Below, in pieces: positions 17,149 through 28,200 of a stretch of DNA of 64,000 nt. Under the pieces are notes generated by a model, which made no database searches, was not told the DNA's origin, and saw only the letters and a list, made by a program, of their open reading frames with translations. The translations under genes were made by a program, and so were the position numbers. Source of the stretch: Pseudoalteromonas piscicida. GTDB lineage: Bacteria > Pseudomonadota > Gammaproteobacteria > Enterobacterales > Alteromonadaceae. How positions within the stretch are numbered: position 1 is the stretch's first letter; every line of letters starts with the position of its first letter. The stretch lies in NCBI RefSeq assembly GCF_002208135.1, contig NZ_CP021646.1:2668001-2732000 (forward strand), written 5' to 3'.

Positions 17149-19122
17149 ATGTCGGTTTTTAGTCAATTAAACTTTATAAAACGCCAACATGAGTTTTGGC
17201 TATTTGTGAGTTTATTCGCTATTTTGTTGATCGCTTCAGCATCAGGCTTGTATAAACAGGTAAACCTAATTGGGTTACAATGGTTTTCTAAGCTCAACAC
17301 TACTCAAGAAACCCAAATAGTGGTGATTGAAGCGGAAAACTTACAGCAGCAACATCAGCGATTGGCAGAAGTACTCTCTGGCTATAAACCAAAAGCCGTT
17401 GTATTCTTTGCTAATATCGAACTTTCGCCACAAAAAAGCGACGACTCGATTTACTATCCATTCAATACACAATCGGTTTGTCTGCTAGAAACAGAAAATT
17501 GGTATGGCAGCGCAATTAGCCTCGCACCACCAGCAATCCCGTGTGACATGCTGTGGGACAAAATCTTTCCACAGCATGGTGAATACCTCAACAAAATCAT
17601 AGACTACTCGCTGCCTTATTATTCACTACCAAAGTTCAGTGCACAGAGAGTGCTTGATGGCGACCTATTCACAGCCCAACTCAGTGAAAAGGTCATCTTA
17701 GTTGCCCAGCATTCAAAGTTTTCTCGCTTGAATAGCAATGCTTATTTTGGCGCGCAAGAACTTCCACCAGTTTACCTACAAGCATTTATCGCCAATAGCT
17801 TTGCATCCAACAGTTTTATTCAGCCTTTAAATAAAGTGACGATAATCGCACTCATGATACTGGCGTCAATATTCTTCTTAGTGTGGTACCAAAGAAACGC
17901 GACAAAGACCAATATAGTCATTGCGGTTTTCACCAGCGCTTTACTTATCATATGCGGCCTTGCTGCGCATCATTGGTACTCAGTGTTGTTGCCTCTTGGT
18001 GAGTTGTTATCTTTGATATGGCTAACGCTACTTTGGGTATTTATCTCGCTGAAGTGGTCAGAAGAAGAAAACTTAAAATCACTGATAGCCCTAATCCAAC
18101 AACGCATGTTGGGTCGATATCTACCACGGCACTTCCTTGAACATAATGAACCTTGGGACGCGATTATCCAATTGGTTAATCAACAGCTCAACCTTAAAAG
18201 AAGTATATTTCTCACTCGCTTGGAGGGTGACCATAGAGTAACCGAAATACGCGCAATACACTGTCAACTCAGTGATATCTTAGAGATGCGACGAGATTAC
18301 GAACGAGTACCCTATTCAGATGCAATCAAAGCATTTGGTGCTATCAAAATCACTCGCCCTTTCTTCCAACATCTAGCGGAAGATGAGCAACAGTATATCG
18401 CCCCCCTGATGTACGCGGGAGATGTTCGAGGCTTTTGGGCGCTAACAGTCACCCCACAAGATAACTTTGATGAGCAGGCGTTTATTAAAAATGTGAACCT
18501 CTTTGCGCATCAAATTGGTGAGTTACTATTTCACTATAAAGTGTTTTCTGCTGAGCAAAAAAATCTCAAGAGTACGCTGACTCGGGCGCTGACCTTTTCT
18601 CTGAGGGAGCCATTAAGTCATAAAATCAAAAATGCAATTAATGAGATGGATCAAAAGCTCACGTCACTGGAGCATGTCTTTAACCAGCTTCACAGTGCCA
18701 GTATTTTATATAACTTATTTGGCCAAATTGTACAGGTAAATGAATCACTTGAACGCTTTGCTAGGGAGCATAGCCTATCTATTTTCGACATGTCCGCTTT
18801 GGATTTACTTTGCCGTTGTACCGATATGGATAGTGAACAAGCCAAAGGAAAGCTGCGCTATTTAACCCTAAAGCGTGGCAAAATCGTATTACCCGTCTAT
18901 TTAGACAATCGCACCTATTTACTGAGCATTCGCGCGTTACTCAAACAATCCACAAGCCTTAACGCCAGCACACCATTTGAAACCAGTGGGGTGTTGTTTG
19001 AATTTATCGACCTTGGCGAGCAATTATCTCAGCTAGATAATAAAGCAGCCTTTTTAACACACCTGACAGAGCAGCTTACAGTTAACGAGCAACTTTTGCC
19101 TGAACAATGGAATGACGAATAA
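17149..19122 (+). CDS. CHASE2-like membrane sensor with GAF/PAS-like domains, no output
   Basis: A 657-residue membrane protein. One membrane segment (about 17-33) precedes a 195-residue extracytoplasmic domain, then three more segments (about 229-247, 255-273, 278-300), the topology of CHASE2 sensors. The cytoplasmic part has a helical linker, a GAF-like region (about 335-470) and a PAS-like region (about 500-620, with SASILYNLFGQIVQVNESLERFA). No kinase, cyclase, GGDEF, EAL or DNA-binding domain follows. In this operon it may sense envelope state or polymer and regulate the synthase directly. Domain calls are by pattern only. The stop directly abuts the next start. Confidence 0.7.
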   Translation: MSVFSQLNFIKRQHEFWLFVSLFAILLIASASGLYKQVNLIGLQWFSKLNTTQETQIVVIEAENLQQQHQRLAEVLSGYKPKAVVFFANIELSPQKSDDSIYYPFNTQSVCLLETENWYGSAISLAPPAIPCDMLWDKIFPQHGEYLNKIIDYSLPYYSLPKFSAQRVLDGDLFTAQLSEKVILVAQHSKFSRLNSNAYFGAQELPPVYLQAFIANSFASNSFIQPLNKVTIIALMILASIFFLVWYQRNATKTNIVIAVFTSALLIICGLAAHHWYSVLLPLGELLSLIWLTLLWVFISLKWSEEENLKSLIALIQQRMLGRYLPRHFLEHNEPWDAIIQLVNQQLNLKRSIFLTRLEGDHRVTEIRAIHCQLSDILEMRRDYERVPYSDAIKAFGAIKITRPFFQHLAEDEQQYIAPLMYAGDVRGFWALTVTPQDNFDEQAFIKNVNLFAHQIGELLFHYKVFSAEQKNLKSTLTRALTFSLREPLSHKIKNAINEMDQKLTSLEHVFNQLHSASILYNLFGQIVQVNESLERFAREHSLSIFDMSALDLLCRCTDMDSEQAKGKLRYLTLKRGKIVLPVYLDNRTYLLSIRALLKQSTSLNASTPFETSGVLFEFIDLGEQLSQLDNKAAFLTHLTEQLTVNEQLLPEQWNDE

Positions 19123-22100
19123 ATGGACTGGGCGCTGATGCTATTCCCAAGTGCGGGCGGACTTGGGCAGTCTGTTATCACGTGTGTTTGGATAGGCATC
19201 GCGGTTGTCGCATTTTTCAATCTGAGGTTTGGCTTCCCATTAACCGGTTTGGTAGTCCCAGGCTACCTAGTCCCTTTATTTATCGTGAGCCCAACATCAG
19301 CTTGGGTGATCATTGTTGAGTCCATTGTCGTTTATGGCTTAATGCGTTTTTTTGCCAAAACACTTGTTGAGCGACTGGGCTACGCAGAAATGTTCGGTCG
19401 CGACCGGTTTTTTGCCATCGTTTTGTTAAGCATTGTCGTTCGAGTCACCATGGATGTGCTGTTTTGGCCGTTGGTCGCCGCGTACTTAACACAATGGGAC
19501 ATCACTTTTGATTACGCAGCGCAGCTTTATAGTCTCGGGCTTATTATTATCGCATTGACCGCCAATGTGATGTGGAATGGTGGCTTTAAATACGGCATAA
19601 AAGTCACCGCTATTCAGTTGATTGTTACCTATATCATCATTCGCTTTGGATTGATGACGTTCACCAACTTTAGCATTGCTAATCTTGCCGTCATGTACGA
19701 AACGGTTGCGGCCTCCATCATTGCAGCCCCTAAAGCTTATATTATCTTGGTGATCACCGCATTTATCGCATCCAGAGCTAATTTAAAGTACGGCTGGGAA
19801 TTTAATGGCATTATGCTGCCTGCGCTGTTGGCACTGCAACTGATGCAACCCACTAAGCTACTCACGTCATTCGTTGAAACAGCGATTATTCTGGCATTTG
19901 GCTATTTGGTTTTAAACTTTACTCGTTTAAAACACGCCAATATCGAGGGCGCGCGGCTCATGCTGCTGTTTTTTAATATCGGCTTTGTCTACAAACTGAT
20001 TTTAAACTACGTCGTCGTCGGTTACTTCCCAACCTTAAAAGTGACCGATACTTTTGCTTTTGGCTATATGCTATCGACCTTGCTTGCCCTTAAAATTTAT
20101 CAAAAAAATGCGCTAGGTCTTGTGATCCGAGCAACCTTTCAAACTTCTATTGTTGGTGGCTTTATCGCCATCTGTATCGGCTTTGCAATTATGATCATTC
20201 CAAGCCTATTCGTAAAAAGTAATACACTGACGGTAAATGAAGCGGCCAGCGATTTAACACTTAGCCAAGTGATTAGTGATTATAAAAGCCAACTCTATAC
20301 ACAAAGTGCGGCTAACTTGAATGTCAGTCAATATGTGACCGAACAGAAGCGCAGTTACTTTAAACAAGCAATCAGGCTACTTAAGCAGGACAGTGAGTCA
20401 CACTATGCCGAAGCCGCCACCTTACTACGTCAAGCCGACTTTTCTTTGCAGCGAACGAGACAATTTCTAGTAATAAAAGACAATCAACAAGAATACAAAC
20501 GCGGCTTGTTTATCATTAATTTAGCAACTCAAAAAGCACATATCATCAGTGTGCCTTACCCAACTGCTGAGCGACTAGCCAGTGAGGCTGGTGGAATATT
20601 GTTTTCTTACTGGCAAAGTCAGGCTATCGCATTTGGTAATGCGCGACCTAACCAAAGTGGCGATAAGAACGGTAAACAAACCGAGTTCTATAGTGACTTT
20701 TTCATTGCGATGGATATTCCAGAAGTCGTCCAACTCAGAGAAATTAATCGTCAAGTAAGCCAATTGATGCACCAACACAGTTTGAAAGAAAACGCACAGA
20801 TGTGGATATTTAACAATGTGCCAAGCTCAGTGCAACAATCAGAGCTAGCTTCATTACTCAGTATCAACGATGCACACTTTGGTCTTGCAGCAAATGCACC
20901 TTTACCTTATCGCCAGTTTCATGGCCAGCTGATTGAGGCGTATTTAAGCTCGGATAGCTACTCCTCTTTGCTAAGCGCATATGGCCTACAACGTATCGAC
21001 AAAGACTTAAATAAGATACATACAAGTGAAAAGAGCATACAGATATTTATTGAAGCATTTTCAAGTCACATTAGCGCCAAAGGCAGCGGTGCATTTAGTT
21101 CACTAAGTGATACCAGTGCTGCACTGTGGGAATATGAAGTGTTAAGACCGCTATTTGCCATCACGCAAAACCTAGGGATAGTAACAGCGCCAGAAACGCT
21201 TAAGGTAAGGTTGAACCAGATAAACCGCGTAGCAAACCTATTACAGTATCAATTAACATTAGTTGAAAATAACCAAGGGCAATTCGTTGCAATTTCTCCT
21301 TTAGATACCAAGTCTGCCTATGATTTGGGACAAGGAATTTACTTTATTGCGTTGTTGGCTAAGCCGTCTCTCACCATTGCCGTACCTAGACCACTCTTCG
21401 AGAGTAACACTTTGGAATTCTCAGGCCAGCTGTTTACGGCCACCCATGCAAAGTTACTGGCAATCGCAGGTGCTCATCCGTATACCAGTATTGATGCAAA
21501 TGTAATGGCGGCCGACAACGTTCGCTCATTATTTAATGTGGTGTATCAAAGTGCACAGCGCTACTTTTATGATAACCCCTTACTTAATTTACAGATCCGC
21601 AGTCATAGTGCACCAGCAAGCATCAGACCTTCGGCGCTTGCATACCAATTCACAACGCCTAACCCTATTCATAATGACACCATTGCTAACCTACAAAGGG
21701 TGCTGGCTGATCTTGGTGTTAATACTCAAACCGTATTGGGACAAGAAGCAACAAGGGGCTTGGAGCTCGGTACCACCCCGCAGTCGGGATATCAGCTGTT
21801 CGCGCCAAAAAGCGAGTTAGCCGCACTGTGGCTGGCATCCGATTTTAAATCGCACTTTGCCATTACCAACGATGCCTTATTGCAGCGTCTTTTGGCCGTT
21901 GCACAAACACCAAAGCTCAAAACAATCGACTTGCTTACCCTCTCTCCAAATGATTGGCATGAGGCCGAACCGCAATTTATTGACGCGCTTCACGTCGCCA
22001 CTGGACGTTATGCCACCACGCAACATTTACCGATGATCCAAGCGCTTTGTCAATTTGAAAACCAATGCAAAATAAGCGCCTTTAGCACGCAGAGAAATGG

Positions 22101-22227
22101 TGAGCTGGGATTAATGTTTACCCGTGACAACGCACTGCTCGCGCTATACTTACCAAGAAGAAATCGCGTTATCGACTTAGCCACTTATGCAAAAGCGGTT
22201 CATGAGGGGCGTTATGTACTGGATTAA
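19123..22227 (+). CDS. capC: Giant CapC-like protein with two CapC modules and a soluble C-terminal domain
   Basis: A 1034-residue protein; Bacillus PgsC/CapC is only about 150. The first module (about 10-140) contains FGFPLTGLVVPGYLVP and GRDRFFAIVLLSIVVR, matching the PgsC G-LVVPGYL and GRRKF regions. A second module (about 205-310) has WEFNGIMLPALLAL and IEGARLMLLFFNIGFVYK in the same order. About ten to twelve membrane segments end near residue 365; the remaining 660 residues are soluble, of unknown fold and probably periplasmic. CapC is the membrane partner of the CapB ligase. ATG directly follows the previous stop. Confidence 0.85.
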   Translation: MDWALMLFPSAGGLGQSVITCVWIGIAVVAFFNLRFGFPLTGLVVPGYLVPLFIVSPTSAWVIIVESIVVYGLMRFFAKTLVERLGYAEMFGRDRFFAIVLLSIVVRVTMDVLFWPLVAAYLTQWDITFDYAAQLYSLGLIIIALTANVMWNGGFKYGIKVTAIQLIVTYIIIRFGLMTFTNFSIANLAVMYETVAASIIAAPKAYIILVITAFIASRANLKYGWEFNGIMLPALLALQLMQPTKLLTSFVETAIILAFGYLVLNFTRLKHANIEGARLMLLFFNIGFVYKLILNYVVVGYFPTLKVTDTFAFGYMLSTLLALKIYQKNALGLVIRATFQTSIVGGFIAICIGFAIMIIPSLFVKSNTLTVNEAASDLTLSQVISDYKSQLYTQSAANLNVSQYVTEQKRSYFKQAIRLLKQDSESHYAEAATLLRQADFSLQRTRQFLVIKDNQQEYKRGLFIINLATQKAHIISVPYPTAERLASEAGGILFSYWQSQAIAFGNARPNQSGDKNGKQTEFYSDFFIAMDIPEVVQLREINRQVSQLMHQHSLKENAQMWIFNNVPSSVQQSELASLLSINDAHFGLAANAPLPYRQFHGQLIEAYLSSDSYSSLLSAYGLQRIDKDLNKIHTSEKSIQIFIEAFSSHISAKGSGAFSSLSDTSAALWEYEVLRPLFAITQNLGIVTAPETLKVRLNQINRVANLLQYQLTLVENNQGQFVAISPLDTKSAYDLGQGIYFIALLAKPSLTIAVPRPLFESNTLEFSGQLFTATHAKLLAIAGAHPYTSIDANVMAADNVRSLFNVVYQSAQRYFYDNPLLNLQIRSHSAPASIRPSALAYQFTTPNPIHNDTIANLQRVLADLGVNTQTVLGQEATRGLELGTTPQSGYQLFAPKSELAALWLASDFKSHFAITNDALLQRLLAVAQTPKLKTIDLLTLSPNDWHEAEPQFIDALHVATGRYATTQHLPMIQALCQFENQCKISAFSTQRNGELGLMFTRDNALLALYLPRRNRVIDLATYAKAVHEGRYVLD

Positions 22228-24466
22228 GCAGATATTACGATTTGCTATTTTTACGGCTTTGCTGCTACTTTTCGTTTGGTTAGCCGTCACTTTGTTTGTA
22301 TGGATAAAATCGGCGGAGCCTTCAAATACCTCGAACCTGTTTAATATCCGCTCCAATGTTCATTGGCTAAAGACCGACAGTGCACTGAAGTTTTCCTTTT
22401 CTGCGTCTCGGACCATGTCTGTTCGGGTGTTGTCCAATGGGATATTCGAATCTCAGCCGCTGGATGACCAACCTGTTAACTATGCCATTGAATATCAGTT
22501 AGTTGATACCAAAGGAACGGTTATTTATCGTGGTACTTATCACCATGCAGCTAAAGCCGCCTCGAACGACTTTCAGCAACAGGTAAAACAAATCATTGAA
22601 AACCGTGAAGCGTTGGCCGTGGCGTCTGGACAATCCTTTTATTTAAATCGTGAAGAGTTACAACAGGCCACGACTATCACGTTAAAGCTGATACCAGAAA
22701 ATGCTCAACTTAAAGGCGTGGTAGTACGCGTCCATGCCCAAACTAGTAACAGTATTACCGATCCCGCCAAAGCATGGCTTAAAAGGCCAACCGAGTGGCG
22801 TGAACGCATGACGAATTACCACACCATAGGTGAAAACGCCTTAACCAACGAAGAAAAATACAATTCGGTCATGTTGGACTGGCAAAAGCTAGCGCCACAG
22901 GGCGTACCTAACATCGACTTTCGTGCTGACTTGTTATATGAGTCACTCCCCTACAATGTGCTTAATCATGATTTTTCGACCCAGCTAGACTTAGACAGTT
23001 TGTTTATTTCTGAGCAGCTGAGCGCAAGCTTTCGCGTCTATGAAAACACGGAATACTTGCTAAGCTACACCGAAAAAGCAAACCTCACCCTTGTTTGGCA
23101 TGATTTACGCCAACTCGATGCACCAAAACTACTAACGCCTGAGATGCTATCCAATACGCAATCTAAATTGAACAACTTACCAGCAGGCCTTGTTACCATT
23201 AGCGCAAACGCCCCAACCAGTATTCGGGTGTTCAAAAATGGTGTCGACCCAATAGTCCCGCTGCATAGTTATTATTATATGCTCAACGCGCAAACACCGG
23301 TTTACTATCAAGTCTCTCCTAAAAGCGATATCGCTTTGGAGTGGCGCGCGCCCATTGGCAGCACTCTTTCTGTGCGCCTCTATAGCAACAATGAGCGGAT
23401 CAAGGACTATGTTTTTACCGCAACGGCGGAGCAGGCTTTGTACGATAGACTGATAACAGAAACCACGGAGCGCCAAACCTTACCGACCGCAGAGAAGCGT
23501 TATTTGGCAATACCCGATAACGTTAATCAAATTAAAATTGAAGCCGAAGATGCGATGGTGAAGCTGCAAGCCCGCAGCCCAACATTTAATTATCTGAGCC
23601 ATCGTTGCGACCCAGTGTGCGACCCTGAAAATCCAATGTATCAGGGTATTGACGCATGGTTTAGCCAAAAGGCCGACAACCATTACCTATTTCATACACA
23701 AAAGCAGATAGCATCAGTGCGCTTATTTGAAGCGCCCCCTGAAGTACCTGAGTTGCTACCTCAGTACCGTTCAAAAGACTTAGATCAGCTTTTAGCTGTC
23801 TCGGATATCGCGTTGGTGCCCATTGAGCAAGCTTACTTTGATAACTCAGTACCGCAAATGGAGTTTGAATATCGTCAGGTAGCCAAATCTGCACTCTTTA
23901 AGCTCGGGGAAGCGACAAGCTATCCAAGCAGTGTGATTGTGAAGCAAAAGCGTAAACCAACGCTATTTGAAGTTCCCCTAAACAGCTTACAAATAGAGGA
24001 GTTAGCTAACACCCAAGCACTTTTCATCAATCAAGGGATCCCAAGAACCGTGCGAAAGATCCGCCTGTACAAAGTGGCTAAAGCAACGCCACTTACTGTT
24101 GCTGTGAGTGATAATAACCTGCAACCTAACGCTTTGGTCGTCAAAGTGTTTAGCGCCGATCCTCAAGATGAAATAACGGTAGCAACCGCTCTGAATAGCA
24201 CTAAGGTAATCACCCCAAGCGATGAATACACTATTTTAGCTAAACACTTTGTGCTACACCCAAACAAAGCACAAGCGAGGATGTTTTTTAACCCTAATCA
24301 CGCAGAGCTGTACGAGTACCCAAGTATTACTTTGCCGCTGTTTCAAGACTTAACATCGCCTAAAACCATGACACTTCGCTTTTCACATGATGTTTGGATA
24401 AGTGTACTAGAGGAACATGAACAGCCTGATGCAACATTAAACTGGTGGCAAGATGAGACGCCTTAG
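22214..24466 (+). CDS. Membrane-anchored periplasmic protein of the polymer operon
   Basis: A protein of about 750 residues with one N-terminal membrane segment (about 5-27) and a large beta-rich exported domain. GAGGGG four bases before the ATG at 22214 decides this start over two ATGs a few codons upstream; it overlaps the end of the CapC-like gene by 14 bases. Two close Cys lie in a CDPVCDP motif near residue 470 (probable disulfide). There are many short alternating strands, suggesting tandem beta-sandwich domains. No known family. The position between the membrane synthase part and the barrel protein suggests a periplasmic scaffold or polymer conduit. Confidence 0.7.
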   Translation: MYWIKQILRFAIFTALLLLFVWLAVTLFVWIKSAEPSNTSNLFNIRSNVHWLKTDSALKFSFSASRTMSVRVLSNGIFESQPLDDQPVNYAIEYQLVDTKGTVIYRGTYHHAAKAASNDFQQQVKQIIENREALAVASGQSFYLNREELQQATTITLKLIPENAQLKGVVVRVHAQTSNSITDPAKAWLKRPTEWRERMTNYHTIGENALTNEEKYNSVMLDWQKLAPQGVPNIDFRADLLYESLPYNVLNHDFSTQLDLDSLFISEQLSASFRVYENTEYLLSYTEKANLTLVWHDLRQLDAPKLLTPEMLSNTQSKLNNLPAGLVTISANAPTSIRVFKNGVDPIVPLHSYYYMLNAQTPVYYQVSPKSDIALEWRAPIGSTLSVRLYSNNERIKDYVFTATAEQALYDRLITETTERQTLPTAEKRYLAIPDNVNQIKIEAEDAMVKLQARSPTFNYLSHRCDPVCDPENPMYQGIDAWFSQKADNHYLFHTQKQIASVRLFEAPPEVPELLPQYRSKDLDQLLAVSDIALVPIEQAYFDNSVPQMEFEYRQVAKSALFKLGEATSYPSSVIVKQKRKPTLFEVPLNSLQIEELANTQALFINQGIPRTVRKIRLYKVAKATPLTVAVSDNNLQPNALVVKVFSADPQDEITVATALNSTKVITPSDEYTILAKHFVLHPNKAQARMFFNPNHAELYEYPSITLPLFQDLTSPKTMTLRFSHDVWISVLEEHEQPDATLNWWQDETP

Positions 24467-25205
24467 TCGCTACGCACCTTACATTGCATTCTGCCTGTCA
24501 TTGAATGTTAACGCTGCGGTTCCCGACAGCAGCAAAATGGCGCACTGGTTTAACCAACCAGTAGCGCTCAATGGCTGGCAATTAACGCACCAAGCAGAGC
24601 AGTTTACATTGACGCCAAAGTCTCAAAGTGAAGCACATGGCGAAGTCTTTTATACGCCAAAGCATTGGCCTTGCGTGGTGTCTGTTCCACATCGCTTTCA
24701 TGATAAACATACGCTGACCATTGGGGAGCACATTTTCCAGCACAGTTGCCAAGTGTTACTGAACAACACAAAACACAGATACGATGGCAATGACACAGCA
24801 AAAACCTATGATTACGCCAAGCAACTGCACAATATTCATACTTCGGCTGTTGTAGGTTTTACATCTTTACACCCAACGGCAAAAGTGTTTCAAATACATG
24901 GATTTAGCCAGAAAAAGCGAAAAACCGACGCTGGTAAACTAAGCGAAATAATTTTGAGCCAAGGCAAAACGAATGATGACTCTCTTTGGAAACTGAAGTC
25001 TTGTCTTGTTAAGCAAGGTTATCGGGCACTGATTTACCCTCAAGAAGTGCAAGAACTTGGCGGGACGCAAAATATCATGCATCAACTTGCGCTCCCAGAA
25101 TATAGCTTTATCCATATTGAACTAAGCTATCAAACAAGAAAGCAATTAATTAATAACAATCAACAACTAGAGCAGTTTACTAAATGCGTGCAATCACTTT
25201 TATAA
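24453..25205 (+). CDS. Possible zinc amidohydrolase, FGase/PghP-like
   Basis: A 250-residue exported protein (signal peptide ending NVNA, about residue 21). The motifs VVSVPHRFHDKHT, VFQIHGFSQKKR and FIHIELSYQTRKQL place His, Asp/His and Glu residues as in N-formylglutamate amidohydrolase-like zinc enzymes (PH....D..T, HGF, H.E...R). Related folds include phage PghP, which cuts poly-gamma-glutamate. This placement is my inference from motif order, not a confirmed hit. A gamma-glutamyl or amide hydrolase would fit release or trimming of the polymer, like PgsS/CapD in Gram-positives. It overlaps its neighbours by 14 and 22 bases. Confidence 0.5.
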   Translation: MRRLSRYAPYIAFCLSLNVNAAVPDSSKMAHWFNQPVALNGWQLTHQAEQFTLTPKSQSEAHGEVFYTPKHWPCVVSVPHRFHDKHTLTIGEHIFQHSCQVLLNNTKHRYDGNDTAKTYDYAKQLHNIHTSAVVGFTSLHPTAKVFQIHGFSQKKRKTDAGKLSEIILSQGKTNDDSLWKLKSCLVKQGYRALIYPQEVQELGGTQNIMHQLALPEYSFIHIELSYQTRKQLINNNQQLEQFTKCVQSLL

Positions 25206-28200
25206 TGACACTACTGCTGTTTGCGACGATATCCCGAGCCAATGAGATCGGGATACAAACGGCTGCCCAATGGATTGATCTGTCACGTATGCAATTTACC
25301 CAAGCCAATGCTAACAAGTACTTTGCACCGCAGCAAAAAGCGTGGCTGTTTTTGCCAAGTCACGCGTGGTTAGTAACGACGCCAAGTGCCCTCGAGACAT
25401 TCGAGTTTTTTGCAGGGGAAACCCCAGCGCTACAACGTGCCATTCCAACGTCTGATTGGTTATGTATTCAATCCCGCTGTCAACTGAGTGCAACAGCACA
25501 AAACCGCTTAATTCAGATTGCTTACACCGGTGATAATGCTCAATCTCTCGCGCTTTGGCAAGGCAGCATGCACAGCCACAGAGATCCATATCGAAGAGCA
25601 CTCAGACTGCCAGGACTTGACGACCAAACGCTGCAATTGGCGCAAGATACAGAGCGCTGGTTTCACCTACAACCTACACAAGTGACAAGCGTGTTCTTTG
25701 AGCACGCCAAAAAGCTCAAACTAGAGGTTCGAAAAGATCTACATGCGATTGAGCAAAACGGCACTGTCACAATTAAAGTCAATGGTGAGGTTATCAGCAC
25801 CATTGCAATATCAGATATCCAAGCGGATGAGTATCTTGAGCCTAAAGTCGGCTTGTCTAACCAAGATTATATCGCCGTCCCGCAAGGTAGTTATCTCACC
25901 ATTACAACAACGGTGCCTACCTATCTTAACTTACTTCAAATGCACCGCGGTATTTACGACGACAACGCGGGAATAAAACAGCAAGAGTCGTTATTTAATC
26001 CGTATTGGAACAAACAGCTGAACGAGCAACTCAGCACCCTTTACACGAATGGTGATACTTCTCCACTCACTTTTAGCGTTGCTGACACGGCATTGGCGCT
26101 CAAACGTAAGCAAATGCTTAATGATATTGCCTCTACGACTTATTTTTTAACGCCAAGCTCCTCTCAACCACTCACTCATCATGTTGCGATAAGTGGAGTA
26201 ACACTGGGCAGCCGCAACGCCGCTGGGCAAGTGCTGCTCACCTCGAGCGCTCAGCGAGTAAATTACATTACATCGTCTCAGCCACTTAACTATCATCTTG
26301 AGAGCATACCAAGGGTTGATAACGCAATTACATTATATGTTCGAGCAAGAGCGCAGGAGCGCTTAACCATCACCAGCGAGCATGGCCAACATACATTGCT
26401 TGTTGCGCCTAGCAGTCATTTTCAAAGACTTACCCTACACATAAATCCAGCATCCAAAGTTGTGACGATTGAGGGTGCTAAGCAAGCGCTTGATATTGCT
26501 GTGGCAGTAAACCGCTTACAACCATTTCCCGAATTTTTAACCATGACACAAGAAGCGCTAGGCCAAGGACCATTGGTTCAAAGCCTGATAGCAAAGGGAA
26601 AACAAAATAGAGCGGATACTTACCATTTATCACTGAGCGGGCTGAGTGCGCCGGAAATAAGCGTTAAGACAGACAGCCTCAAACAGTTTACAGCCATTAA
26701 AGTGCTTGCAGAATTGCAAGTGGCAGCAAAGGCCAAACCACTCATGGCGCTCGCAAAACTAAAGCCGTATTTGAATGGTCATAGTGAGCAAGTTACGCTA
26801 ATGGCTTGGCAACTTAATATTGCTATTTTGACTCAGCTAGAGCGCAGTGGAAACGCCGAGGTGTTATTAAAGTCACTGCTTAAAAACACCGCCCAATCTC
26901 TAAGGGAATACGCTGCCAATGAGCTACTTACGAGATATTTAGCACTGGACGAGTACATTCAAGCTAGCTTATTGTGCGCTGCCTACGAAGCCGATATTAC
27001 GCAATATCAATGCGATGATATCCTGTTGACATACCTACTTGACGCAGAGCGTCAACAAGAAGCGCTGTGGACAAGCCAGCAAATGGCATTAACACCAAAA
27101 CAGGCCGAACAAATCGCGTCAATTCAAACAAACGAACTTACCCAACCACAATACAGCCTCAGTCACGATGGTTTACAAGTCGTGGAGTCAATGGATGATC
27201 AAACTGAGCTGTACCCGCTAAGTTCAGATAAGCCAATAAAATTGGTTGCTAAAACGCCTTTGACGGTCAAGCTAAGTGCACGTGCTGCCTATCAGGGGCA
27301 AGAATACAAAAATACCCAATGGCTGCTGTATGAGCACAACGCCAAAACCAAGCTATTACCCATATTTAGTGATATCGCAGCAAACTTACAATTGCAGCCA
27401 CAAGCAACTCGATTATCTATTGCATCACAGCAATATATTCAATTAGCGGCAAATGAAAGCCTCACGCTTTTCAGCCGTAACGATTTGTTTGTGGATATCA
27501 GAGTACAACCACAAACCTCGAATGCTCCGGCTTTTGCAGATCGCTCCGCACACTTGGTTAGTAACACTAAACTGTTGGCCGACGAGCTCAGCGCTAAAGA
27601 AATTGCAATAAATGCTCTGTATCAATTGAGCCTGCAAACACTGACTAACGAAGCCTACAACAGGATCCTTCAACGCCTACACCCGAGCTTATCGGGTGAT
27701 CCCATCTTAACCGATTTATATGCCCGCTTAATGCGCTACGGTCAGTGGGTAGCCGCTGAGCAATACACAAACTATGTTGGCACACAAAAGGTTAAGGTCG
27801 ATACGCTCGTGGCGCAAAGCTTTAGTGACCAAATTACCGCACACCTCACAGAGAATAAGCTATCAGGACTGCCGCTCAGAGCTAACGAGATACTGACTAT
27901 TGATTTTTCTGAGTACCAACAAGTTCAGGTAAGGGTAAAGTTTGCCTATTCTTCCGCTACGCAAATCTTAGCACCGCCTGCTAATGTAGAGCTGGTGGGG
28001 CCAAACCAAGGTGATGTGATCTCATTGCAGCCAACGCAACCGCTCTATTACGGCATTAAACAAATTGAGACGCGACAAGGACTATTGCAATTGCGTTGGC
28101 TCAACCCTCTGTCTGGGCAAAGTGTGAGCGTACGTCCACAATACTTCAACCAAGGTCAATGGCATGATATCCCATTGGATACGAGGCAAATTTTCTATCG

